64,000 nucleotides of DNA, taken from positions 17,784,932-17,848,931 of the forward strand of contig NC_092679.1 of NCBI RefSeq assembly GCF_964355755.1, written 5' to 3'. Position 1 is the stretch's first letter; every line of letters starts with the position of its first letter. This document shows, piece after piece, positions 22,901-34,900 of the stretch. This stretch comes from Antedon mediterranea (lineage: Eukaryota; Echinodermata; Crinoidea; Comatulida; Antedonidae). The notes under the pieces were generated by a model that saw only the letters and a program-made list of their open reading frames with translations, was not told the origin of the DNA and searched no databases. A program made the translations under genes and the position numbers.

Positions 22901-25900
22901 TATGCACAGCAGGCCTACAGTAATTCATTTTTCTTTTATGTAAGCGTTTTTTGTTCAGATTGATTGAAAAGGGAAATATACTCTATATATGCTCTTCTGC
23001 AAAATTTTATTTTAAAGTTTAATATTTTGTTATCTAAGTTTTGTATTCAAAGTTGCTTACCGCCATTTAGGTAAACCAAAAGTAGAAGGGCACTTAGAGA
23101 GCGCAAACCTCCGTCTCGGCATATGAAAATGTAATGACAAGTTCCCTACAGCTATGAAACCAGAAATTTTATAAAAATCGGTTAATAGCTTTCTGCTAGC
23201 TATCAAATATAGAAACAAACACATAACCTCTCACCCCTCTGGTGGAGGTAATAAATTATTGCTGTTATATGCAGACACGCCCCTCATTGGACCTACAGTA
23301 GTTGAATTTTCAATATCTGATACACAGTATCAATCCCTTTACCCTCAATGTGGTACTGTAGATTACTGTACACATTATAGACACGGAAAAGGACCAAATT
23401 TACCCATTCTAAAAGATTTTGGAAGATATGCATTTTTATTTAGATTAAATTAGATACCTGTTTAATTTAATTAATTTGAAAGTTCTGGCATCTTTAATAA
23501 ATATAATTAATTTGAAAGAAATTTTGTCCAGAGAAAATATACTGGAATATACTGTGTACTGTATGTCATTTTGTTTTTACACAGTTTAATAAGATGAACA
23601 TATTCACTGTATAGAGAATTAATTCATTTGAATAGTTCTTCAGTGTGTAATGTTTAAAATTAGATATTATTTCAGGTGTACAATCATTATTAGCAACAAA
23701 ATCAATTTCATTCAAATGTAACTTTTCCATTCAAATGCACATTTTAAGTCATATCGAATTAACCAATCCACTCCAGCAAACTAACTGAATGAAAAGGAGA
23801 GGCTTAACAAATTATTTTTTTAATTAGCTCAATGAGAGTCTTATTATTATTATTATTTAACAATGGGTTTTTCCAGAAAACTAGCAGATTTCTCTTCTAT
23901 CCGAAGAGTATAATAAACTTGACTTCAAACTGTATTTGACCATACAGTATATCTGACTGTATATCTGGTCAATATCATGCAGCCCTATTATATGGTCCCT
24001 TCCTCTGTGAAATAAAATGTTGAGTTGCGATTTAACATGGAGTTCAAACCTTTAATTAATTTTCTAACTCTTTGCCTATTTAAACCAAAGCCTGATGTGT
24101 GTGCCCATATATGGACATGATAATGTCATATCACTACCATGTTTGGGAATATCACTACCGTATTTGGGCACATCAAACTATTTTTATAGTGTAGACAGAG
24201 CTTTAAATTACAGTTGTTGTTATAGAATATGGACTTCCTGTTTCACCAACAAATTTAGACTTTGTTGTTTATGTAATAATTCACACTTATGTTTTTTCAT
24301 GTCATTGTTTAATAGCAGAACCGGAATTAATAATCGGTAGGAGAGCGGGTGCTGGTAGTAAGAGATAAAAGGAAATATTAATCTATACTCTCTAAAATCT
24401 TTTAACATTCACACAAAAAGCTGGTACCATAGATATAAAAACACAATTATTGTACTGTAGGATAGTTTTCCAAAATTCATAATTTATTATAGTATTTATT
24501 TAACATTTTGGTAAATTAATTGATTTTGGCAAACTGGTCAGATTTTATTTTTAAAATATGCAATGGAACAAACCACTACTGTGTAAAAAATAAATAATAA
24601 TGTTAAATTAATTTTAAGGTATAGTAGAGTAAGCTAAACAGTACTCAGCTTTTTAAATAGGAGGACAGTTGAGATTATGTGGACAATTCCTTATCTATAT
24701 ACTTAGAATATTGAATACTGATACTGAAATGCTTTATTTATCCATTATCATAATAAACTAACATTAACAATAGAAATTCAGCTTATAAAGATTGGCAAAT
24801 ATTTTTATGGTAAAAAAAAACCAGATAAATTTAAAATATAAACAAAAAATTCATATACAGAGTACACACACAATATTACACAAACAAACCTAAAGTTTTA
24901 AAAGTTAAATATTTATGTCAATTTTTACCTACAGTGCATGATTGCATTACCTTGACCTTAATCCTGAAAGGGCAGATGATTTGTTTTTCTTTAGATCGAT
25001 ATTTTATTTTGCAAAAAATTGATGTGATAATCAAGACGGACAGAATGATCTTTTAATATCTAGATTTCCTTACGTTTTGTTTAATATATAAACTTCCCAA
25101 ATGCTGTAAATCCATAAAATTATGGGTGCAGAGTCAGTCGTTAGTTCATGTACTGTATGAAAACTCAAGGTCAAAGGGATCCTTTAATAGAGGTCATACC
25201 ATCACTTACTGTCTTCATTTCTTAACAACTGTATGTCACATATGTTTAAGCTTAAAATTTCTACTGCTCAGATCTTTTCTAATGATAGATAGTAATTGAG
25301 TTTATGTCTACCAACACGTCCTTTAAGATCATTTGAAAAAACCACCGCGAAAATTAATGAGGAATGCGCAGGTGTATTTTCTCCCTTTCTTATTATGTGG
25401 GCGAACATCGACCATCTTAATCGTGCGATTTTTATTTAATACGGTTATTAATGTTTTGTAGATTGCTACCGATGGGTCAGGAGAAGGTCGAGAAAGAGTT
25501 AAAAACTTCACCTATGATTTTTCCTACTGGTCAGCATCGCATAAGGATCCACATTTTGCATCACAGGAACGAGTAAGTAAAAACATCGTCAAGGCTTAAC
25601 CAGTTAGTTGTCCAGTTTAGTAGTAAGGAATACAATTATATTAAGGAGCTTTCAATCGACCAATCTATGTCGTGTTAGTTATTGCGGGAATACTAGGAGG
25701 TGTGTCCTCCCTCCCAACATCAACATAGGTTTGACAGTTTCTAGGTCCAGCCGCTGACTGATAATACATCAATTGACCTGAAAGCTCCCTATTAAAGCAG
25801 TTGGCAATGACAGTACAGTACAATTTTTAGGAATAAGTCTATGCAGAAAACACATCTTTTGCCAATAGTGTTCGCAAATGGACGTATACAATTATAATTT

Positions 25901-28900
25901 CTCACCTCCATGGTCTGCATGTGGTAACATTAAGCATGCATTAAGTAATTGAATATTCCATAAAGATTGTAACAACCAACCACATTTGGTAAGTATTGAA
26001 ATTCCATGTCTGAAATTGAGCTTTGATAATGCAAATGTGTGTGATTAGAAATGATCAGCACACCAGGAGACAGGACCACAATTGCCACAAGTGTGATGCT
26101 TCTCAGAATAGGGTGCTGCATGGCAGGGTAGTCACCTTGATAGGATAGGTGCATGCTTCAAATACTGTAAGATTTGACTATAATACAGTATTTAAACATA
26201 ACCTATTACTTAGCATTGGATAAAACTATTTAACTAAGTTTGATAGTGTAGACAGAGTTTAAATCTAGGTTATTTAAACATATTAAATTAATAAATAAGT
26301 AAAGCTTTTAAAAATGTAATAATTTTCATATAGGATATTGGTTATTAAAACACATTTGCTAATTATTATAATATCAATATTTGTCTTCATTATCAACAGG
26401 TTTTCAAGGACCTGGGCACAGATGTTTTAAAAGCCGCATTCGAAGGATACAATGCATGCATATTTGCATATGGACAGACTGGCTCAGGCAAAACATTTAC
26501 AATGATGGGGCAACGTGTAAGTGTATGCATTATTTTTTTTAAAAAAACCTTGTCTCCTCGCCATTTGATTGCTTAATTTTTATCACATGCCATTCAGTAA
26601 AACACAACCTACAGTATATCGAATTCATCTAGACTATCACTGTGTTTTTATGTCTATTGCGTTTTTCGTACTATTAGTTGGGAAAGCCACTCGACAGTGC
26701 AGTTCTTTTGAACTGATCCACTTTTGGTTACCCACAGGTGCTGATAGTACTTTTGTTCTGTTTTGTTGAATGATGCCGTACCTTGTTTATGATTTTTGTA
26801 TGTTACCTGGAAATTGAATAAAATAAAATAAAATAAAATAAAAAATCTATACCCGTTCTAATCAAAATCCAAAAATCGGAACACAACACTACTTTTTTAA
26901 TTGAAGCAGAATATTAATTTCAATAAAACTTGAAGAGTTTGTTAGAGAACTGGTATGTTATAAAACAAATAAAGACTGTTCACATTTGTTCAATAGGAAG
27001 AATAATTTCATGAATTGAAAACCGGACTATTTAACTCTGCTCCAAGCTCTAAAAGTTAGAACAATTAATTTTGTTTTGCTCATGAAATATTCTTCCCATT
27101 GCACTCATACTGCAAGCATTAATTATTTGTATATTATTCTGTAATACAGTATTTATCAACTTGCACACAACAGCCACAAAGACTATGGCGATACAATACA
27201 ATATTTTAAGTATTTACGCAAATTCTTATTAATGTATGCATTGTTGTTTTAGTCATATCTATAATTAATTGCAGGACGGAGCTGGCTTGATACCAAGGAT
27301 ATGCGAGGTAAACAATACGTAATTGTCTGCTCTCTACTACCAGTACCATCAGATTTAATCATTTTAATTGAACAAAGACGAAGCAGTCCAGTTTAGATTA
27401 ATTTCCCAAGACATAAAGACTACTGTCAGCACTTTGACAGAAAATAAAGTCATTAAACCGAAATAAGTTTGCAACCAACAAAAATGCTTTATGTTGTATA
27501 ACAATATTCCAATTTATATATATTTACAGATGCAGCATCGAGTAAAATAAATATGTACATTACTATTATTATTTTACCTGATTATACCATAGAGATATTA
27601 TACATATTATCATTTATATGGAAAAAAGTATTGTTTCTAAGTAAACACATCATTATCATAATTTCTAACATCTTAAATATATAAATTAATAATAATATAT
27701 ATTAATATTTGTAGCATAATTCAAAATTATCAATCTACATTTTATTTTAATTTTCATAAATGTATTATTTATAAATTTGATATTGTTTTTAAGGGCCTCT
27801 ACACAAGAATAAGAGCTGACAAAAATGATGTGTCTTATCGCACTGAAGTTAGGTATTAAGATTTTTAATTACATATCTTTTTTTAAGATAATCAACAGTG
27901 ACCTTAAAGGTCAAAATGTTGCATCCTGGGTATTTTTTCAGATATGAATAATTAAAGATATATTTATTATTACACAAGAAGCGGACTCCCCACTTTTGAC
28001 AGCTAAAATTAAATTACAACTTTTTAATATCTATAATGCTTCCCTGTTTAAAAAAAAATCCTAGAAAATGCATTAAAAGTACACATTTTTATCAATGTAT
28101 AATTGTTTGTTATTCCCTTTACAGCTACCTTGAAATTTACAACGAAAGAGTTCGGGATTTACTTAAGCCTCGCAAAGAACACTCTCTAAGAGTTCGTGAA
28201 CATCCGAGAGATGGGCCATATGTTCAAGGTTAGACAGTCATGACGTTTTGGGATGTTACTCCACGAGATGATGGCAAATGTGTAATTAATCGCTCCTAGA
28301 AACTTGTGGATGACAGATTATCCGTAATGTTCAGTTACTGAAGAATATATTAGAATGTTACCTATACATTTATAGGTCCATGATTTCATCATTCTTAATT
28401 TTTAAAATAAATACCAAATTTAAGCTGGAATTGATTTGTAGAGTTGACTATACCATTTATGGAGAGGGATGTTCAATTAATTTGATCACACCTCAGAGTA
28501 TATGTAAGGCAGACTCAACCAACACTACTGTTTTTTTCTTTTTAGATCTTTCAAAGCATTTAGTTTCAGATTATTCAGATATAGAAAATCTAATGGAAAG
28601 AGGAAATGTTCAAAGGTAATTAAGAATATTTTCGAAGCTCTGTCTACACTATCAAACTTTATTTGATCAAAAAAATGTAATGTGCCCAAATATGGTAGTG
28701 ATATGCCCAAATATGGTAGTGATATGGCAATAAATATCATATATTTAAGTTTCCAGTGTGAAATGAGGACATTTAAACGAGACCCTCTAGCCATACAGCG
28801 TCTGCTATGATTAGTTCTTTACAGTAAAACCTGATTGCATTATCTCACTCTCAGTATCATCATCACTATCTTTTTATTATTTCCATCATCATCATTGTAA

Positions 28901-31900
28901 CAAAGATTCTTCCACTAAGTAAATTTACAGTATATCCTTTTCTACTACTACTTCTTTTCTTTATACAATATGTTTGATATTAATATAATATTTTGTTTTA
29001 TACTCTTTAATTAACAGGACAACAGCGTCTACTAACATGAATGATGTCAGCAGTAGATCTCATGCCATCTTCACTATCACCTTTACACAGGTTGGACAAA
29101 CTTCTTTTCGGATAAAATAACTATTTTTATGATTACCAAGGATCTCTTTTTTAAATGTTATAATGTGATGTGCAAGCTGCACCTGTTGTGTTAGTACCAA
29201 GTGTTTTTATAATTTTTTTTTATTTATATCATCATTGATGCCTACAATTACACTACTAATATATAAGAAAGCCCATCTCAGAGGTTGAAGTAATTTATAT
29301 GTAATTGTAAAGTATTAATGTGAGTATTAATAGGCTATAAAACCCACTCATCTTTATTAGAAATGTTGCTCTTAAGCTCTGTCTACACTATCAAACTAGT
29401 TTGACACAAAAAGTGTGATGTTCCAAAATATGATAGTAATACCCAAATATGACAGTGATATGCCCAAATATGGTAGTGATATACCCAAATATGGTAGTAT
29501 AAACAGAGCTTTATGTAAATTCTTTTTTCTATGTTAAAAGGCTAAGTTTGAGAATGATCTTCCGAGTGAGAAAGTATCCAAAATCAACCTTGTAGATCTG
29601 GCAGGAAGGTAAGAAAATATTTTTCAAATTCAATTAAAATTCAAAAACATTTATTATTATACCAATCTGAGAAATGTTTATTTCCTTCTTGTTTATGAAC
29701 CCAAAGTGGCCCAAAGCTGGAGGCCTTGGGCATTTTGAGCCTTTTTCGACATATTTTAATGTCTGTTTTTTCTTCTGGGCACTGCTCAGAGACCCCCATA
29801 AGCCAGTGAGTGCGCATAGCTATTACGCCACTGAGATGTTAAGAAAACCTAGAAGTTTGACTCCATCGACTAATCTCTTTTTTTTCTCTTATAAGTGAAC
29901 GTGCAGCTTCCACAGGAGCTACTGGGGACAGGTTAAAGGAAGGGTCACTCATCAACAAGTCTCTAGTAACCCTTGGCAATGTAATACATTCCTTAGGTAA
30001 GTTGTTATTTATATGTGTGGAGCTGTAGCTTGGTGGTTAACGTGCTTGCCATCCAATCCAAAGGTCCAGGGTTCAATCCTGACCTAGTGGCAGGGTTGTA
30101 ACTCACCACTATTTCAACTCCACTCCTAAGCCTCAAATAAGACTTAGTTTATAAGAACTGTAAATTATAAAATAGTTTATCATGTAATTAGCGTGTTACT
30201 CGCTGTTGCCTATGAATAAAAATAAATATAAATGTGAGTACAACTTGGCTGAATTGCACACATGTGTGGACAAGATGATCTAGAACCCTGGGGAACTCCC
30301 TATCTTCTGAAAGATGTACACTGAGTTCTTTAAAGAGTACACAAGACGTTTAAAATTTAATTTATTGAAACTTATAGTAATGTATGAATTTGCTATTATT
30401 GGTTGTTTTAGCTGATATTTCATCAATGCAGAACAAGAGGAAGCAAATATTCGTACCTTACAGAGACTCGGTGTTGACTTGGCTGCTGAAGGACAGTTTA
30501 GGAGGCAATTCAAAGACTATTATGGTTGCAAGTGAGTCTCTCATTTCTAATACAAACTCTCTTATCAGTTAAAATTCCATCATATACATACACAATTTAG
30601 TTATTGTTACCATCATCATCAAACAGACACATCTGAGATAGAGTTCACAAATTAGTGTGTGTCTCTTACAACACAGTCAAAATAGTTCCCCTAGACAGAG
30701 TTTTAGGAGGCATTAAGGCTGGCAAGGATTTTAAAGCTCTGTCTACACTATCAAACTTTAAGTGACAACAAAATGTGATATGCCCATATATGGACATGAT
30801 GATGTCATTACCATTATGTTGGCACATCACATTATTATGAAAGTTTTCCTGCCGAATAAACACTAGGAAAATATGTTTGATTCGAACATAAGAATGTTAA
30901 GAATGTCTTGACATGTCAGTTTTTATTCTACTCCAGAAGGTAGTTAATTGTACAATAACTGAAACATTAATTCCTTTTTGAAAAACATGGTGTACCACAC
31001 ACATTACTATACTAAACTCTGTCTACACTATCAGTGTGATGTGCCCAGATATGGCATTGATATGACATCATCATGACCATATATGAGCACATCACATTTT
31101 GTTGTCACATAAAGTTTGATAGTGTTGACAAAGCTTAAGACTGATCTTTTTATAACATATCCTTCTTTATTTTGTAGCCATATCTCCTGCTGATGTCAAT
31201 TATGGAGAGTCACTCAGTACACTCAGATATGCAAACAGGGCTAAAAATATTATCAACAAGCCAACAGTGAATGAGGTAAGTGGTATAGCTTAAAACAATG
31301 CCTCGCATTTAATTTTAAGTATTTACAGATGACACTACGATTGGAAAATTGTTTGTTTTTTTTTTTGGTTGTGTATTACTTTTACAAAGGGAAGATTATT
31401 AGTAATGTGATTAACAGGAACTGAATCACTCCAGTGTTTCCTATAGGAATGACAACATTATGTTTAGAAGCATTGTCAAACTGTTCATAAGTGCTATACA
31501 TGGTCATTCTTTAACATTGGTTATTATCATTTAGTAATTGTATAGTTAGTGTTGCCTTCACAAAAAATCTCAGTAGTACTTTGATCTGCGGCTAGGCTTC
31601 AACGAATTCATACAAAGTGCACCATACGTTGAATTGTTTTTATTGCTGTTTAATTGTATTTTGGTATTTTAAAAGGTGCTATGTGTCTGATTTTCTACGA
31701 CTATGTAGTTTAAATAGCCATCTAATTTTTTTAATTATTTCAGCAGTAATTTGTTTATTTACTTTTTCAATTTCTTTAGGATCCTAATGTGAAGATTATC
31801 CGTGAGTTAAGAGCAGAGATCGATCGTCTTAAATCTATGTTGGGTGGTGGTGGTGAACATGTAAGTATATCAAATTGTTTTATTAAATATAATGTTTAAA

Positions 31901-34900
31901 GCTCTGTCTACACTATCAAACTTTATGTGACAAAAAATGTGATGTGCCCATATATGGACATAATGGGCTCATATTACTACCATATTTGGGCATATCACTA
32001 CCATATTTGGGCACATCACAAGAATACAGAGCTTTAGATGAACAAATAGGAAAGATATTCTAGTTTATAGATTTGATTGATCACTTTATTTCAGAATAAA
32101 AATTCAAACAACAAACAATACAAACGGAAAATCACACTCAAATATGGTTTTCTCCCATATAGTGAAAAGATTTGATATATTCTGTAAAATTATATAGCAT
32201 TCAAAATTCTTTCATTTGATTTTTTTTTTTTTTTGCAGATGATCTCAGAATCACCCAACATGGTAGATAAACTACATGAAAACGAGGCTATGGTAAGGCT
32301 AATCTTAAATTATTAATTAAATTTCATTGAATAAATTATCAGGTCAAAAAATGTCTTTACTTTAATCACCATTGAGAAAACCAAACACAAAACATGATAT
32401 AAACAATCTGTATTTGTCTTTCTCAGATCCGAGTTCTCACAGAAGAATGGAGTACAAAATGGAGGGAAACTCAACGTATTATGAAGGTAAAGAAAGTTAG
32501 TCCCTACAAAAAAGAAAAAACAAAATAAATTACGCATCTATAACATGGGCAAGGGTTCGAGGCTCACTTGCTCCATGGTTCTGGTGGTAGAACGAGTCTT
32601 CTCAGATAAGGACTATAAACCATAGGGTCAGTGTAAATTTCTAGCTCATGTGTGATTTAAAAACCTAGTACATCTTTCGAGACAAGTAAAGGGTTTTCCC
32701 TGTGTAGTAGTACATCACATCAACTGATCATAACTGAGCCCTCTGGGAGACCAGACTTTGACTGAGGAGGTCGCCCAGTATAAATAATAACAAAATGAAA
32801 TAAGTAAAAATGATTAATAAGATTACAGTATTTTTTACTTTTATATCAATAGATACTTTATTCAAACAACAATGGTAGTCTTATTTGCATAGTAGTGCAT
32901 AGTAGTGCATTTGTTTTTCTTGTTTACAGGAGAAAACCTTGGCCTTGCGTTCAGAGGGAATAAGTGTTGTATTAGATTCAGAGCTGCCCCATCTCATTGG
33001 GATTGATGATGACTTGCTTAGTACCGGCCTAAAACTTTACCATATAAAGGCAAGAACAGTTTTTTTTTTATTATTTCAAGAATACAATACAATTCTCTAG
33101 AATCCATATTGAAATGTTTCGAACATTCTTTCCCCACGACGCTCAAATTCACAATCTATTGACCCATGGGGACATTTTTTTTCCCTCCATAATTTTTAAG
33201 TATTATGATGAAGGAAACAAATAATCTTTCCTATTTTGTAAATTTTTTTTTTTCCACACCCAGGTCTTTTGGCTCGAAGCATTAACAATAATACAGTAAC
33301 ATATATAATGTACAGTTGATTGATTGATTGATTAATTGATTAACTTTTCTTTTATATTTGTTATAGGAAGGAAAGACCTCAATAGGGCATTGTGATGCTG
33401 AACGGAGCAATGATATATGTAAGTTTATTAATATTCACTTAATTACAAAATGTGCAAATCTTTCACTTTCTTTTCATTTTCACAAATATTTGATTATTTT
33501 AATATGTTTAGTACTGTATGGAGTTGATGTACAAGATGAACACTGTATGCTAATTAATCGTGACGGCGTTGTCACCTTGCACCCGTTAAAGAAAGCGTTG
33601 TGTGCGGTCAACGGGAAATCAATTGACAGACCAATTGCCTTAACGCAAGGTAAGACAAATTCTCTCTCTCTCTCTTTATCTATAGTCATTCCTTTTTTTT
33701 CTTTTCTATATGTATTCTAATCTTTCTATATAATAAGTAATAAATCATCTTTTGTATACTCTAATTATCATTTAGTTTTAAGATGAAGACTCTGTTTTTG
33801 CTTTTAAATTTGCATACAGTTAAACCCTATAAGGAAACACCATCAGAACACAACAAAGTGTTCTTTTTAATAGGAGTTCCCCTGAATATGATTTGACCAT
33901 ATTGTTACTCTAATACAATTAATTTGCCCTTATTTGTTTTAAAGGGAAGTGTCTTCTTCATAACATGGATATATTCATATTCATTTATTATCCAGGAAAA
34001 TAAAAACAATAATACAAAAAGCATAAATTACATAAAACAAAAACAAGCACAGAAAAACGCAGGACACTATCCTGGCGGATTGTCAAAAAGCAAAAATATC
34101 GCTATAATAGACTCTCCTGATAGTGTTTCTCCTAAACAACACAGTGAAAACTGTGTGTGATAAACTGTTTTTTAGTTCAAAATTGTATGCCAAATAGTCT
34201 GGTATTTTTTTAGTTTTTTCTATTTTTTTATATTTATTTTTATTTATTTTTTTATATGCATTGAATTTGCAAAATAAAGTTTTTATATAAATGGATGTTT
34301 AGCCATAGTTTTTAAAAATATATTGCTCCTCTTTTGTGTCACAAGTCTCCTTAAGGGTTGTCCCAAAGAAGAGGTTCTACTGTCTATAATATGTAAGCTG
34401 AAACTGAAATAAAAATAATGAATGAATGTATTTTAATACTAACAACAAAATGCAACTGATTTCATTTACAGGTTGTATAGTGTCAATAGGAAGGACAAAC
34501 TTATTTCGGTTTAATCATCCTGCTGAGGCTAAGAGACTTAAGAATGAACTTAAAAGCATGTCAAAATCAATGAATGATTTATCAATGATGAGATCAACAG
34601 AAAACCTTATAGCGCCCTCATTAATGTACAGTCATAAGTAAGTATCCAACAATTATAAAAGAAACATACACATTCTTTGTGAGCTTTCGATCGATGACCA
34701 ACCTGGGTCAGGTCAACCGATGTGTCATTGGTCAACTCTTGGACCATCATAAAAATCAAACCTGTGTCAAGCTGAGGAGCAAGGACACACCTCCCAATAT
34801 CGGTGCATGTGCACAAAAATGAAATAACATAGCTTGGTTGTCAATCGTCGCAAATCGAAAGCTCCCTATTATCATTTGCAAGAAAACAACTACATTATAA

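Larger units (their letters stand above)
20849..25461. other. KIF16B intron 2 (4.6 kb)
   Basis: The largest intron of the gene. It contains an 18-bp tandem repeat (21217-21330) and a truncated family A MITE (24091-24204). The rest is AT-rich with no recognised gene; short open stretches show no homology or splice context that I recognise. Confidence 0.55.
19980..31860 (+). other. KIF16B: KIF16B motor domain and neck exons (1-14)
   Basis: Exons: 19980-20026, 20779-20848, 25462-25572, 26400-26516, 27275-27307, 27794-27852, 28125-28228, 28546-28615, 29018-29090, 29541-29608, 29896-29996, 30412-30531, 31178-31275, 31780-31860. They encode residues 1-384. The P-loop GQTGSGKT is at 101-108, switch I NDVSSRSH at 212-219 and switch II DLAGSE at 247-252. 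The microtubule-binding region reads [20 protein letters not shown]. The neck linker region is [20 protein letters not shown]. All nucleotide-binding residues are present, so an active ATPase motor is expected. Confidence 0.95.
32239..34637 (+). other. KIF16B: KIF16B stalk and FHA-domain exons (15-20)
   Basis: Exons: 32239-32292, 32427-32486, 32930-33049, 33367-33418, 33512-33649, 34472-34637 (residues 385-581). The segment [20 protein letters not shown] just before the FHA domain is nearly identical to vertebrate KIF16B. The FHA domain (about 463-545) has the strands [22 protein letters not shown] and LFRFNHP; the usual GR..S phosphopeptide motif is replaced (here [11 protein letters not shown]), as in other kinesin-3 FHA domains where the fold, not phospho-binding, is conserved (family knowledge). 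Confidence 0.93.

Noticed and set aside
30016-30090. tRNA-like sequence with A and B boxes
   Set aside because: It lacks a pairing acceptor stem and is followed by a SINE body and AT-rich tail; the relative at 49920-49988 is on the other strand. Called a SINE.
33924-34160. 78-codon open frame in KIF16B intron 19
   Set aside because: Low-complexity Asn/Lys-rich start in AT-rich intronic DNA, no homology that I recognise, and skipping it is required to keep the FHA domain continuous (ALTQ then GCIVSIGR).
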